A DNA stretch of 41,253 bases from Ignavibacterium sp. GTDB taxonomy: Bacteria; Zixibacteria; MSB-5A5; GN15; PGXB01. The first letter of the stretch is position 1; every line of letters begins with the position of its first letter. The DNA lies in NCBI GenBank assembly GCA_020724775.1, contig DYGG01000029.1, positions 1-41,253 on the forward strand. Reading direction: 5' to 3'. A program made the position numbers and the translations under genes. A model generated the notes under the pieces. It ran no database searches. It saw only the letters and a list, made by a program, of their open reading frames with translations, and was not told the origin of the DNA. Positions 19,007-28,037 of this stretch are shown in pieces.

Positions 19007-21235
19007 ATGAAACAGCCGAATGTAACCCCGCAAATGGTGAAAGACCACGGGTTGTCTGATGACGAATATAAAGTGATAATAAAGATACTGGGGCGCGAAC
19101 CAAACTACACGGAACTGGGAATCTTTTCCGTAATGTGGTCGGAGCATTGCTCTTACAAGAACTCCATCGCTTTGCTGAAAACTCTGCCGCGCGACGGCGA
19201 TTGTCTTCTGGCAAAAGCGGGCGAGGAGAACGCTGGCGCCGTTGATATCGGTGACGGGCTGGCAGTCGTTTTCAAGATTGAATCACACAATCACCCGTCG
19301 GCGGTTGAGCCGTATCAGGGCGCCGCGACCGGTGTCGGCGGAATTTTGCGCGATATCTTTACTATGGGGGCGCGCCCCATCGCTTCCCTTAATTCACTTC
19401 GCTTCGGTTCTCCCGAAAATCCCCGTGTCCGCTATCTGATTGACGGCGTCGTCCGCGGTATCGGTGATTACGGTAACTCCTTCGGCGTTCCAACCGTTGC
19501 CGGCGAAACTTATTTCGACGAGGCATATACCGGCAATCCTCTGGTAAATGCCATGGCGGCCGGTATCGTTAAAACCGACAAGATGATTTCCGCGGTCATC
19601 AAAGGAGACGGCAATCCGGTAATGATTGTCGGTTCCAAGACGGGACGTGATGGCATTCATGGCGCTACTTTCGCTTCGGAAGAGATTTCCGAAAAATCGG
19701 AATCAAAAAGACCTTCCGTCCAGATTGGCGACCCTTTCACCGAGAAACTTCTGTTGGAAGCGACTTTGGAGGTGATTGATAAAGGACTGGCGGTCGGCAT
19801 TCAGGATATGGGTGCGGCCGGTATCACCTGCAGTTGCTCCGAAATGTCCGCCCGCGGCAATTCCGGGGTCACGATAGATATCGAAAAAGTGCCGGTGCGC
19901 GAACCGGGTATGACTCCTTACGAAATTCTCCTTTCGGAGTCGCAGGAGCGGATGCTGGTTTGTGTCAAGAAAGGGAAAGAAAAAGAAGTTGAAGAGATTT
20001 TCAGGAAATGGGAACTGAATTCAGCCATTATTGGCGAAACCAACAGCAGCGGGATATTCCGCGTCCGTCTAAACGGCGAAACCGTTGCCGAGATTCCCTC
20101 GGAATCTCTGGTGCTGGGGGGGGGCGCGCCGGTCTATACAAGAGAAACCAGAAAGCCCGAGCGTATCGAGCAACCGGCGCATCTGAATCTCGCGGACTTT
20201 CCTCTCAGCCGCGACTGGAATAAAGACCTTCTGAGCCTGCTTGCCTCTCCCAATATCTGCAATAAAGATTGGGTATATAACCAGTACGATTCAATGGTCC
20301 GTACCAATACGGCGCTTGGACCCGGCTCAGACGCCGCGGTCATGCGCATCCGCAAGACGCGGAAGGCTATCGCCTTCACCACCGATTGCAACGGCCGGTA
20401 CTGCTATCTTGACCCTCGCGTGGGAGCCCAGCAGGCGGTGGCGGAAGCGGCCCGCAATGTCGTCTGTTCCGGGGCCCGCCCTGTCGCCATTACCAACTGC
20501 CTCAATTTCGGAAATCCCTATAAGCCGGAAATCTATTATGGCTTCGCCGAAGCGGTTGCCGGCATGGGGGAGGCCTGTCGGATATTCGGCACTCCCGTTA
20601 CGGGAGGCAATGTCAGTTTTTACAACGAAGACCCGGACCATGCGGTCTTCCCAACTCCGGTAATTGGGATGCTCGGCATCGTCGATGATATCTCCGACAT
20701 TACCACACAATGGTTCAAAGATGAAGGCGACCTGATTTTCCTGGTCGGCGAAAACCGGGAAGAACTGGGCGCTTCAGAATATCTCCACACCATATTCGGC
20801 AAGAATGTCGGACCGGTGCCGCAGTTAGATCTCACTTTTGAGAAATTGCTGCAGGATGCGCTCCTTGCCGCCATCAAAGCCGGATGGGTAAAATCGGCTC
20901 ACGACTGCTCTGACGGAGGACTGGCGGTTGCCCTTGCAGAAGGGGCAATTTCCAATCGGGACAGAATGATTGGCGCTGAGATTTATCTTGACGATAACAT
21001 CCGCCCCGATGCTCTTCTTTTTGGCGAGACCCAATCCCGTATCATAATTACCGCTTCTGAGACGACTGGAGAAAAACTGGTTGACCATTTTGCCGCTGCC
21101 GGCTTGCCGATAGCCGCTATCGGACGTGTCGGCGGCAGGTTCCTCAAAATTAACGACGAGATAAATCTCTCAATTGAGGAAATGAATTCCGCCTATTACG
21201 AGAGTCTGCGAACTAAATTGGAAAGGTTTTCGTGA
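19007..21235 (+). CDS. purL: Phosphoribosylformylglycinamidine synthase subunit PurL
   Basis: A 742-residue small-type PurL that makes FGAM from FGAR and ATP in purine synthesis, with ammonia delivered by the PurQ and PurS subunits. Diagnostic segments are [31 protein letters not shown], GGxVS-type glycine motifs ([13 protein letters not shown]) and [13 protein letters not shown]. The length agrees with the purQ/purS-dependent form rather than the 1,300-residue single-chain enzyme. ATG 19007 is chosen over TTG 18992 because GGAGGA sits five bases before it. purQ and purS are not in the window. It diverges from tilS. Confidence 0.95.
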   Translation: MKQPNVTPQMVKDHGLSDDEYKVIIKILGREPNYTELGIFSVMWSEHCSYKNSIALLKTLPRDGDCLLAKAGEENAGAVDIGDGLAVVFKIESHNHPSAVEPYQGAATGVGGILRDIFTMGARPIASLNSLRFGSPENPRVRYLIDGVVRGIGDYGNSFGVPTVAGETYFDEAYTGNPLVNAMAAGIVKTDKMISAVIKGDGNPVMIVGSKTGRDGIHGATFASEEISEKSESKRPSVQIGDPFTEKLLLEATLEVIDKGLAVGIQDMGAAGITCSCSEMSARGNSGVTIDIEKVPVREPGMTPYEILLSESQERMLVCVKKGKEKEVEEIFRKWELNSAIIGETNSSGIFRVRLNGETVAEIPSESLVLGGGAPVYTRETRKPERIEQPAHLNLADFPLSRDWNKDLLSLLASPNICNKDWVYNQYDSMVRTNTALGPGSDAAVMRIRKTRKAIAFTTDCNGRYCYLDPRVGAQQAVAEAARNVVCSGARPVAITNCLNFGNPYKPEIYYGFAEAVAGMGEACRIFGTPVTGGNVSFYNEDPDHAVFPTPVIGMLGIVDDISDITTQWFKDEGDLIFLVGENREELGASEYLHTIFGKNVGPVPQLDLTFEKLLQDALLAAIKAGWVKSAHDCSDGGLAVALAEGAISNRDRMIGAEIYLDDNIRPDALLFGETQSRIIITASETTGEKLVDHFAAAGLPIAAIGRVGGRFLKINDEINLSIEEMNSAYYESLRTKLERFS

Positions 21236-21282
21236 AAATTCCGATATATAGAAGAAACGGTCTAAGATATATCGGGAATTTT
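21235..21282 (+). repeat. AT-rich inverted repeat between purL and the response regulator gene
   Basis: 21235-21249 pairs with 21267-21282 (8 + 7 base pairs with one bulged G at 21274), starting at the last base of the purL stop and ending just before the next ATG (21284). It lacks a GC-rich stem, so it is a weak terminator. It could instead mask the ribosome site of the downstream gene. Confidence 0.5.
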
Positions 21283-21283
21283 G

Positions 21284-22021
21284 ATGAAAGCACTTTTGGT
21301 TCAGCCGGCTGACCAGACCGCGGTGGAAATTGAAGCCCTTCTGAGCGAATGCCGCACGGTCTCAACCACACTGGCGCATTCCTTCAGCGACGGACTTAAT
21401 CGGATTGAATCCGACCCCCAGATTGAAATCATCTTTGTCGACGCCTCCGTCAAGAATTCTCATGGACAGACCTTTGCCGAGTATCTCAAGCGGTTAGAGC
21501 GATTTTTCTGGCTTCCCATTGTCGTCACGTCCAAAAAGTGGACCGCCGAATCTGTCCAGGCGGCTATTCAATCGGGCGCTACTGACATTATGGCGCTTCC
21601 CATCGAACCGGAAAAATTTATTACACGTGTCCGCCAACTGCTGTCACAGGGAGCGCCCCGAATTCTGGTGGTGGACGATGAAGAAGGTATTCGCGATATT
21701 CTACAGCAGATTCTGGAACTGGAACGGTTTCGGGTCGTTACCGCCTCTCGCGGGGATGAAGCGATGGGGTTGATAAAGAATCAGAAAATCGATCTGGTTG
21801 TCACAGATATAATGATGCCGGGGATGTCAGGTCTCGACCTTCTCGGCAGCGTAAAATCGCAGTACCCCGATATTCCGGTCATACTTATCACCGGTTATCC
21901 CGGCAATTATTCTACCCACGATACCATAGCGGCCGGCGCCGATGGTTACTTCAGTAAACCGTTTCATAATATGGCGCTCCTCAGCACTGTGCGCAAAGTT
22001 CTTCGCCACAAACGGGGATAA
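21284..22021 (+). CDS. Double-receiver response regulator
   Basis: A 245-residue cytoplasmic protein with two receiver domains and no output domain. The second (about 126-240) is complete: VVDDEEG (Asp131, Asp132), phosphoacceptor Asp175 in VVTDIMMPG, the switch residue in ILITGYPG and the conserved Lys in YFSKPF. The first (about 1-118) is degenerate: the acidic pair reads Pro-Ala-Asp and the Lys-Pro pair is Leu-Pro, though IIFVDAS keeps an Asp. It may act by protein contact, as in phosphorelay or CheY-like signalling. No histidine kinase is adjacent. A short AT-rich hairpin precedes it; TTG 21281 is a weaker alternative start. Confidence 0.85.
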   Translation: MKALLVQPADQTAVEIEALLSECRTVSTTLAHSFSDGLNRIESDPQIEIIFVDASVKNSHGQTFAEYLKRLERFFWLPIVVTSKKWTAESVQAAIQSGATDIMALPIEPEKFITRVRQLLSQGAPRILVVDDEEGIRDILQQILELERFRVVTASRGDEAMGLIKNQKIDLVVTDIMMPGMSGLDLLGSVKSQYPDIPVILITGYPGNYSTHDTIAAGADGYFSKPFHNMALLSTVRKVLRHKRG

Positions 22022-22103
22022 TATCTGCCTTTTGTTTCCATAATGCCGTACACAAGGCTTCGGCCTGACGGACCAAATTTATTTCAGAGCTGCCGATAAG
22101 ACG

Positions 22104-23618
22104 TCACGGCGCGACGCCGGTATGGCAGTCGAAGCAGCCCATCTCTTTCCAGGCTTCGCCGGTCACTTCATCGGGATGGACAAACTCCAGACCTTCCTGA
22201 GTGGTCGCCACCTGGGCTCGTTCGCCGCTCCCCTGTGAAAGTATAGTATGGCAGGCGTTGCAGTCACGGGTGATAGTCAAACCATCCTCGCTGGTATGAT
22301 TTCCGGCGTGACAGCGCATACAGCCGGGATAGGCAAAATGCCCGATATTATTCGGATACCCTTCCCAGCGAACTTTCATCTCGGGGAAGATATTTTGCGC
22401 AAACGCCTCCTGCGTGGCAATTACTGCTTCATCCACCCGGACTCGCTTCTGCTGGTATAATTCCGGGTAACTCTTGCGGTAATAATCGGTGATATAATTG
22501 GCAATCTTCTGAAGCCCCTCTTCCTCTGTATCGTATATCGTCGCCATCGCCTCCACCGCTACTCGCTTTGCGTCAGGAAGCCCCCGGTCTATTTTCCCCG
22601 TCAGGATGGCTAAGTCTATCATATGGTCAGGAGAATTATACACATGACTGGGACGATTATGGCAATCCATACAGTCCATTATTCGCTTCTCCGCCTGGGC
22701 AATCTCTTCTTCAGAGAGAGGATTCTGCGAGTCCTGGTAGGTCGTGACCCGCCCAGTCTGTAAATCGGTAATTCGCACCCAGGGGACTTCCTGACGGCGC
22801 TCATCGCGGACAATATATTCCACCCTGACTCCGATATTCATATGCCAGTGAATGCCGGCGGTTTGTCCCGTCTTGGGGTCGCCTCCGCCGGTTTTAATCA
22901 GCATATTTATAGGCCAGGAAGTATTGGCGCTATCATACATGTAATGATTAAACTGCCGCTGTTGCGCCCCGAAGAATTTTCCGGGCCAGTGGCACTGCTC
23001 ACAGGTTTCCTGCGCCGGGCGAAGGTTCTTTATCGGCGTCGGAATCGGCCGAGGATATTTGTTTGCGGCTGTGGCGTAAACCTGGTAAGCGCCCGAGAGT
23101 TTCGACTTGGCATACCACCCCGCGCCGGGACCGACATGACAGGCGGTGCAGGCGACACGGGCGTGCGGCGAGTTCTGGTATGCCACATATTCCGGTTTCA
23201 TCACCGAATGACAGGTCTTGCCGCAGAAGGTGACCGATTCACTGTAATGATATGCTTCGTAACTGCCCACTGCGCTAAGTGCCAGAAATATTATGGTTCC
23301 GAAAAAGAAAATGAAAGTGGCATTCCTATGACTTCTTTTATTCAAGTCGATATAAGGCCATTTCGGCACCGATTCCTGTCCCTCCCGTTTCCATTTTCGC
23401 CAGGTGCGGAACATCCCTATGGGAATCAGGAGCAAACCGAAAAGGAGTATCGGCGGGAGGACCATATATAGAAACATCCCGAAGTAAGGATTGGTATCCT
23501 CGCGGTAGGCGGCGATGGCGAGAAGTATCAGCATCAAAAGCGCCGCAATAACGGCAATAAATACTCCGGCGGTGCTGAGCCAGTTGTATACTAAACGGGG
23601 CAGTTTTATATCGCGCAT
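22104..23618 (-). CDS. NapC/NirT-type membrane multiheme cytochrome c, seven haem motifs
   Basis: A 504-residue cytochrome with three membrane helices (about 15-38, 48-70, 100-118), then a periplasmic haem domain. Haem sites are one unusual CXXXCH (Cys132-Cys136-His137, CGKTCH) and six CXXCH: CTACH, CEQCH, CMDCH, CMRCH, CNACH and CFDCH. The region SVMKPEYVAYQNSPHA next to the first haem is typical of NapC/NirT quinol dehydrogenases, which pass electrons from the quinol pool to periplasmic reductases. A GAGGT Shine-Dalgarno precedes the ATG. It is the last gene of the Rieske/cytochrome b operon, 61 bases after the nine-heme gene. A partner reductase is not proven; the octaheme protein encoded upstream is a candidate. 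Confidence 0.88.
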   Translation of the reverse strand: MRDIKLPRLVYNWLSTAGVFIAVIAALLMLILLAIAAYREDTNPYFGMFLYMVLPPILLFGLLLIPIGMFRTWRKWKREGQESVPKWPYIDLNKRSHRNATFIFFFGTIIFLALSAVGSYEAYHYSESVTFCGKTCHSVMKPEYVAYQNSPHARVACTACHVGPGAGWYAKSKLSGAYQVYATAANKYPRPIPTPIKNLRPAQETCEQCHWPGKFFGAQQRQFNHYMYDSANTSWPINMLIKTGGGDPKTGQTAGIHWHMNIGVRVEYIVRDERRQEVPWVRITDLQTGRVTTYQDSQNPLSEEEIAQAEKRIMDCMDCHNRPSHVYNSPDHMIDLAILTGKIDRGLPDAKRVAVEAMATIYDTEEEGLQKIANYITDYYRKSYPELYQQKRVRVDEAVIATQEAFAQNIFPEMKVRWEGYPNNIGHFAYPGCMRCHAGNHTSEDGLTITRDCNACHTILSQGSGERAQVATTQEGLEFVHPDEVTGEAWKEMGCFDCHTGVAP

Positions 23619-23679
23619 AGTTAACCTCGCAAAAGGACCCTTAACAAATTACAGCGGGGTTTAATCTACTCAAATTCAG

Positions 23680-24933
23680 TTATTTTTCAATTGATTTTAT
23701 TCGGAGATAAATGGCTATTACCAGAATTGTAATCAGAAGAGTGGCGATTCCGAGCCCTTTGCGCCGGAAATAATACTCCTCAATCTTCTTTTCCCCCTGA
23801 ATGGCGATATTCTGCGCTGAGGTTATGCCCGGTTCGGCGACTTTAGACACCGCTTCCGGGTCGAAAGTATGAACCGCCGTGCCGGTCTGAATAATCGCCT
23901 GCTTGACTTCATTGAGCGCAAAACGCTCGTCGGTCACCAGCATCCCTTTCATATCCGCGGTATCAATCCTGGCAAGGGCGGCATTATAGATGGAATTGAT
24001 GTTAACCAGCGTCTCATAAATTCTGGCGGCGGCAACATAACCGCCGGTGCCGTCGTCAGGGGCATGGCACTGCACGCAGAGCGATGAATCAGAGACGCCG
24101 ACCCAGTGCATCTTAGGCTTCTCAATAAGATGATTGGAATGACAGGTCTCACATTCGGGATATCCCATGGCGTCAAAGGCTTCTTTATGCGGCGACTTGG
24201 CGAAGTTATCGGCAATCAAGGTGTGACAGAGCCCGCAGACGGCCGACAGCGATGTCACCCCGGGCGGAGTGGCGCCGTGATTTCCGTGGCAGTCGTTGCA
24301 CGCCGGCGCGCTAATATCTTTCTTGTCCAGTAACGCCCTGCCGTGGACCGACCGGATATATTTCTCATGCTGGTCGGTCGTAATGCCGTAACCGCTCATA
24401 TAGTCGGCGTCAGCGTGACAATTGGCGCAGGTCTTGGGAATATTTATCGGGTACACCGCTGAGGTCGGCTCCGCCGCCGGCTGGATGCTGTGAGCCGTAT
24501 GACAGGAAATGCAGGTCGCTACTTTGGTATCCCCCTGTTCAAAAAGCCTCTTACCGTGTACTGAAGTTTTGTACTTGTCCAACTGGTCGGTCGGAAGTGA
24601 GGGATTGAATTTAACCATGTAAGCCGGATTGCTGTGGCAGGAGGCGCAGAACTGATTGACCTCTTTGGCTCCGGGAACGCCTTTATACCCTTTGCTCTTG
24701 CGGACAGCGTCCATATCGTCGAGAGTCGGGTCGCCGCCATGGCAGGAAGCGCAACTCAGCCCCGCTTTGCTGTGAATATCTTGCTGGAACTGTACTGAGG
24801 GGGCGTCAAGACCTTCCTCCCAAGAACTATGGCATTCCAGACACTGGTCGGCGGCAAGAGCGGCCACGGTCAATACCCCCAGCCAGAGCGGAAGAAGAAT
24901 CAAAACGTTTCTGAGACCGGAATTTGTTTTCAT
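23680..24933 (-). CDS. Nine-heme periplasmic cytochrome c with C-terminal membrane anchor
   Basis: A 417-residue secreted protein: signal peptide (about 1-28, ending ALAADQ), nine CXXCH motifs at Cys31, 61, 96, 141, 169, 212, 233, 261 and 286, a helical region without haem (about 300-385) and one C-terminal membrane helix (about 391-410) with a basic tail. The start is ATG 24933, which overlaps the cytochrome b stop as ATGA; the frame continues upstream but without a signal peptide. Tight coupling to the cytochrome b gene suggests it replaces cytochrome c1 or f as electron acceptor of the Rieske/b complex. The C-terminal anchor fits that place. Haem count is seen; complex membership is inferred. 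Confidence 0.88.
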   Translation of the reverse strand: MKTNSGLRNVLILLPLWLGVLTVAALAADQCLECHSSWEEGLDAPSVQFQQDIHSKAGLSCASCHGGDPTLDDMDAVRKSKGYKGVPGAKEVNQFCASCHSNPAYMVKFNPSLPTDQLDKYKTSVHGKRLFEQGDTKVATCISCHTAHSIQPAAEPTSAVYPINIPKTCANCHADADYMSGYGITTDQHEKYIRSVHGRALLDKKDISAPACNDCHGNHGATPPGVTSLSAVCGLCHTLIADNFAKSPHKEAFDAMGYPECETCHSNHLIEKPKMHWVGVSDSSLCVQCHAPDDGTGGYVAAARIYETLVNINSIYNAALARIDTADMKGMLVTDERFALNEVKQAIIQTGTAVHTFDPEAVSKVAEPGITSAQNIAIQGEKKIEEYYFRRKGLGIATLLITILVIAIYLRIKSIEK

Positions 24934-26039
24934 TCGAGTATATATCCCAGTATGGTTAGTACCGCAATAAAAGCCAACACCGCCCACCCGAAGGCGATAA
25001 TCAGGGTCGGTTTCTTGCCGGAGGAAAATTTCCCCGCAAGAAAAGGAATCAATGTCCAGACAATCCCGCCCGCTGTGAGGATTATAATGCCGGCCAGTTC
25101 ACCTTCGATAAAGAGAAGGTGCGCTGGCAGGACTTTTAGCGCCTGAAAGGCGAACATGAAATACCATTCCGGCCTGATAACCGGCGGCGGCGGCGCAAAG
25201 GGGTCCGCCTTCTGACCCAGGGGCCAATGAACCACCCCGATGCCATCCGGGAAAAAGACTGCCAGGACCGCCAGCAGGTTCAGCATAATAAGCCAGACCA
25301 GTAATTCCCGCATGATGAAGTTAGGGAAAAAGGGGCGATATTTTTTGAATTGCGGGTTCGCCGCCCATTCCAAAGGCTCCGACATCCCCTGACGCTGAAT
25401 GAAAAAGAGATGCAATGACAAAAGCACCGCGAATACTCCGGGAAGTACCGCCACATGCAGACCGAAAAATCTTCCGATAGTGGCGCCGGTGACATCCTCG
25501 CCGCCGCGCATCAATTTCATCAGAAAATCCCCTACACCGGGAATGGCCCCCGCCATACCGGTGCCGACACGCGTGGCGAAGAATGACAATTCGTTCCAGG
25601 GAAGAAGATAACCGGAAAATCCAAAAGCCAGCGCCAGCGCCAGAAGAAATATTCCGGTAACCCAGGTCATCTCGCGCGGCTTGCGATAGGCATGCGTGAA
25701 AAAGACCGAAAACATATGTATGAAAGCCGCCAGAATCATCAGGTTGGCTGACCAGGAATGGATGGAACGAATGAGCCAGCCAAAGGAAACTTCCGAAATA
25801 ATGAATTTGACCGACTCATAAGCCGAATCGGCGCCGGGGCGGTAATAAAGGAGCAATAATATTCCGGTCACCACCTGCACCACAAAGAAAAAGAGGGAGA
25901 TGCCCCCGAAGTAGTACCAAAAGGAATGAGAATGCTGCGGCACCACCTTGTGCGACATATAATCGACCAGCGTCTGAATATGCAGACGCTCATCGACCCA
26001 GTGGAAAAGACGATTCTCTCTGGCGATTTTGTCTGCCAA
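24930..26039 (-). CDS. Cytochrome b of a Rieske/cytochrome b complex, b6/subunit IV fusion
   Basis: A 369-residue integral membrane quinol oxidase subunit with about eight helices. The haem-ligating pairs are HSW...FIH (13 residues between) and FGLHVAVLP...SLH (14 residues between). The 14-residue spacing in the second helix is the b6f type, whereas bc1 has 13. The Qo-site motif is RPEWYF. The single chain joins the b6 and subunit IV parts. The cysteine that binds haem ci in b6f is not seen in the first helix (WYYFGGISLF). It starts with TTG, two bases after the Rieske stop, with AAAGG upstream, and overlaps the nine-heme gene by four bases. Confidence 0.92.
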   Translation of the reverse strand: MADKIARENRLFHWVDERLHIQTLVDYMSHKVVPQHSHSFWYYFGGISLFFFVVQVVTGILLLLYYRPGADSAYESVKFIISEVSFGWLIRSIHSWSANLMILAAFIHMFSVFFTHAYRKPREMTWVTGIFLLALALAFGFSGYLLPWNELSFFATRVGTGMAGAIPGVGDFLMKLMRGGEDVTGATIGRFFGLHVAVLPGVFAVLLSLHLFFIQRQGMSEPLEWAANPQFKKYRPFFPNFIMRELLVWLIMLNLLAVLAVFFPDGIGVVHWPLGQKADPFAPPPPVIRPEWYFMFAFQALKVLPAHLLFIEGELAGIIILTAGGIVWTLIPFLAGKFSSGKKPTLIIAFGWAVLAFIAVLTILGYILE

Positions 26040-26041
26040 GA

Positions 26042-26500
26042 TTAACCTTTCGCTTCCGCGACAAAGATGTCGCCGGTGGCATTATCCAGATGCACGGTAT
26101 AAGCAGTGAGCGGTCGCGGCGGCGGTCCCGAAATGTTGCGCCCTTCCAGGTCGTAGCGGCCGTTATGACAGGCACACCAGATTATCGACAGGTCTTTGCG
26201 ATACTGCACCGTACAGTCAAGATGGGTGCAGACGGCATTAAAGGCTTTCAATTCATTCTCTGGAGTAATCAAGATGATGCCAACATTTCTGCCGAACTTG
26301 AATATCCGTGATTTTTTTTCATCCTCCTGAAGTTCCTTCAGTTTGAAAGGGAGTTTTACCTGCGAAACATTTGCCTCTCCGGAAGGGGGAGGAATGACAT
26401 ATCTATAAACGGGATAGAAGACCGACCCGAGAAAGGCAACCAATCCTCCGCCAATCAGCCAGTTCAGGAAGTTTCTTCTATCATCTCTGATTTCGTCCAA
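26042..26500 (-). CDS. Rieske iron-sulfur protein
   Basis: A 152-residue 2Fe-2S subunit that takes the first electron from quinol at the Qo site. The N-terminus has a twin-arginine-type signal anchor (RRNFLNWLIGGG, helix about 13-30). The cluster-binding loops are CTHLDC (Cys91, His93, Cys96) and CACHNG (Cys109, Cys111, His112). Cys91, His93, Cys109 and His112 should bind iron and Cys96-Cys111 form the disulfide. The Pro loop GPPPRPL follows. Translation starts at TTG with a strong GGAGG five bases upstream. First gene of the unit Rieske - cytochrome b - nine-heme - NapC-like, driven by the promoter at 26546-26574. Confidence 0.93.
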   Translation of the reverse strand: MDEIRDDRRNFLNWLIGGGLVAFLGSVFYPVYRYVIPPPSGEANVSQVKLPFKLKELQEDEKKSRIFKFGRNVGIILITPENELKAFNAVCTHLDCTVQYRKDLSIIWCACHNGRYDLEGRNISGPPPRPLTAYTVHLDNATGDIFVAEAKG

Positions 26501-26545
26501 GAATCCTCCAACAGAATTTCACAAATATAACCGTTCTTGTCCGGT

Positions 26546-26574
26546 ATTATAGAAAATAGCGGCGGATTTTTCAA
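26546..26574 (-). promoter_or_regulatory. sigma70-type promoter of the Rieske/cytochrome b operon
   Basis: TTGAAA (26569-26574), a 17-base spacer and a perfect TATAAT (26546-26551) on the minus strand. The predicted start is near 26539, about 40 bases before the TTG start of the Rieske gene. It separates this operon from the octaheme gene upstream. Confidence 0.75.
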
Positions 26575-26591
26575 CAGCAAAATCGTTCAGG

Positions 26592-28037
26592 CTATTCGCC
26601 GTACCGTTTTTCATAGAACTTCTTGATTTTTTCCAGCGCATCTTTGCCCATGCCATCGCGGTGCCACTGGTGTCCCGGAATCTCATAGAGATATTTATCC
26701 ATCAATTCTTTTGCCATCTCTTCGCCGGCGACTTCTTTCAGTTCCGGGATAAATTTGGTGTAAAAATGCTTTCCGACTTCATACAATCCGTGCCACCAGG
26801 CGTAATCAGGTCCCTGCATAGAAGCGCCGTGACGCGCCCGCCGTCCCTCATGATGCCATATCTCGTACCAGGTCCATTCGATCGGGTCGTCAAAGTCCGG
26901 CGGTGTGATTTTTCCGGCCGCTTTCAGTTCATCGATAATCGCTTTGCCGGGGCGGGCAAATTTCTCGTTGTACAACACCACTAAATCATCGAACTGGGCG
27001 TAGGCGCCTTCCACAAAAGTTTTCTCATGACATTGCGTACAGACATTTTGCATCTTCTGCCGCCGCTCCTGCCAGGACAGGGTCTGCTTTACTTTTTTCT
27101 TTTCGCCTTCGCCGAGGCTGTGCATTTCGCCCGCCTGCGGAAGCAAAGGAGCATCCCCCAGAATATCCTCTTTGGAATCATCTTCATATACCACCATATT
27201 CAACTTCACTGAAATCGGCGGCCGCAGTGTCCAGGAGATTCTCTCGCCGACATCGTGCGTAACCCCTTCTTTCCCCGCCTCCGACATATGGCATGAAGCG
27301 CAGGTTGGTCCCGTGAAATATTCCTTGCCGGCGCGCCACGGCTTCGCATCGAGATTCAGCTCCTCGCGATTGGCATGGTAGAGAACGCCATGTTTTGATT
27401 CGTTCCAGACCTCGATTTGAGGATGGTCGGGACCGAGATGACACTTGCCGCAGGCTTCCGGCTGACGTGCCTGCTTCACCGAAAACTCATGCCGGGCATG
27501 GCAGGCCGAACAGGAGCCCCAGGAACCGTCAGGATTAATTCTTCCCATGCCGGTGTTAGGCCAGGTATCGGGAGTGGGACGTCCGTTGGCGTCGACTTTT
27601 ACAATGGAACCGTGACATTGACGGCATCCCACCGCCACAGCCGGCTCGCCGCCGACCACTTCTCCCAGAAGATTATCAAGGGAGCCGAGAATCTGCGCCG
27701 CTTTAGCATGATGAGACCCTTTCTGCTCCGAGTATTCTTTCTCATGGCACTGCGCGCAGTCTTTGGGTGATACGATTATCGCTATCCGCTCCCCATTGTG
27801 CAGGAAACCATCGACATCATCCTTGCCGGCCTGATGGCAATCTATACAGGTCACACCGGCCTCATTATGTTTCGATTTTTCCCACTGGCCCACAATCCCC
27901 GGGGAGATGGTCCGGTGACACGTGATACATGCTTCGCCGCTTGAACTCTGCGCTGATATTTCTGATGGTACGACTGCCAGAAAAAATGCCAAAAGTACCA
28001 TCGCCGTTCCAATATTGTACCTTCTTGTTCCCAACAC
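26592..28037 (-). CDS. Octaheme cytochrome c of the hydroxylamine oxidoreductase (HAO) family
   Basis: A 481-residue periplasmic protein with a signal peptide (about 1-30) and eight CXXCH motifs (Cys37, 64, 94, 138, 176, 196, 246, 333). The C-terminal segments WHHEGRRARHGA and GPDYAWWHGLYEV are hallmarks of HAO-type octaheme enzymes. These act on hydroxylamine, nitrite or hydrazine depending on the subgroup. Tyr412 lies in the segment that resembles the one bearing the cross-linking tyrosine of oxidising HAO, but only an alignment can tell whether it is equivalent. Start is GTG 28037 behind a perfect AAGGAGGT. A CRP/FNR-type dyad lies about 105 bases upstream. The Rieske gene follows after 91 bases with its own promoter. 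Direction of catalysis is not decided by the sequence. Confidence 0.88.
   Translation of the reverse strand: MLGTRRYNIGTAMVLLAFFLAVVPSEISAQSSSGEACITCHRTISPGIVGQWEKSKHNEAGVTCIDCHQAGKDDVDGFLHNGERIAIIVSPKDCAQCHEKEYSEQKGSHHAKAAQILGSLDNLLGEVVGGEPAVAVGCRQCHGSIVKVDANGRPTPDTWPNTGMGRINPDGSWGSCSACHARHEFSVKQARQPEACGKCHLGPDHPQIEVWNESKHGVLYHANREELNLDAKPWRAGKEYFTGPTCASCHMSEAGKEGVTHDVGERISWTLRPPISVKLNMVVYEDDSKEDILGDAPLLPQAGEMHSLGEGEKKKVKQTLSWQERRQKMQNVCTQCHEKTFVEGAYAQFDDLVVLYNEKFARPGKAIIDELKAAGKITPPDFDDPIEWTWYEIWHHEGRRARHGASMQGPDYAWWHGLYEVGKHFYTKFIPELKEVAGEEMAKELMDKYLYEIPGHQWHRDGMGKDALEKIKKFYEKRYGE

Noticed and set aside
18903-19214. N-terminal extension of TilS by about 100 residues
   Set aside because: The stretch overlaps the purL promoter and start, is not TilS-like, and tilS has its own promoter directly before ATG 18902.
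22049-22066. UUCG hairpin between the response regulator and NapC-type genes as a terminator
   Set aside because: The stem is only four base pairs and no T tract follows on either strand.
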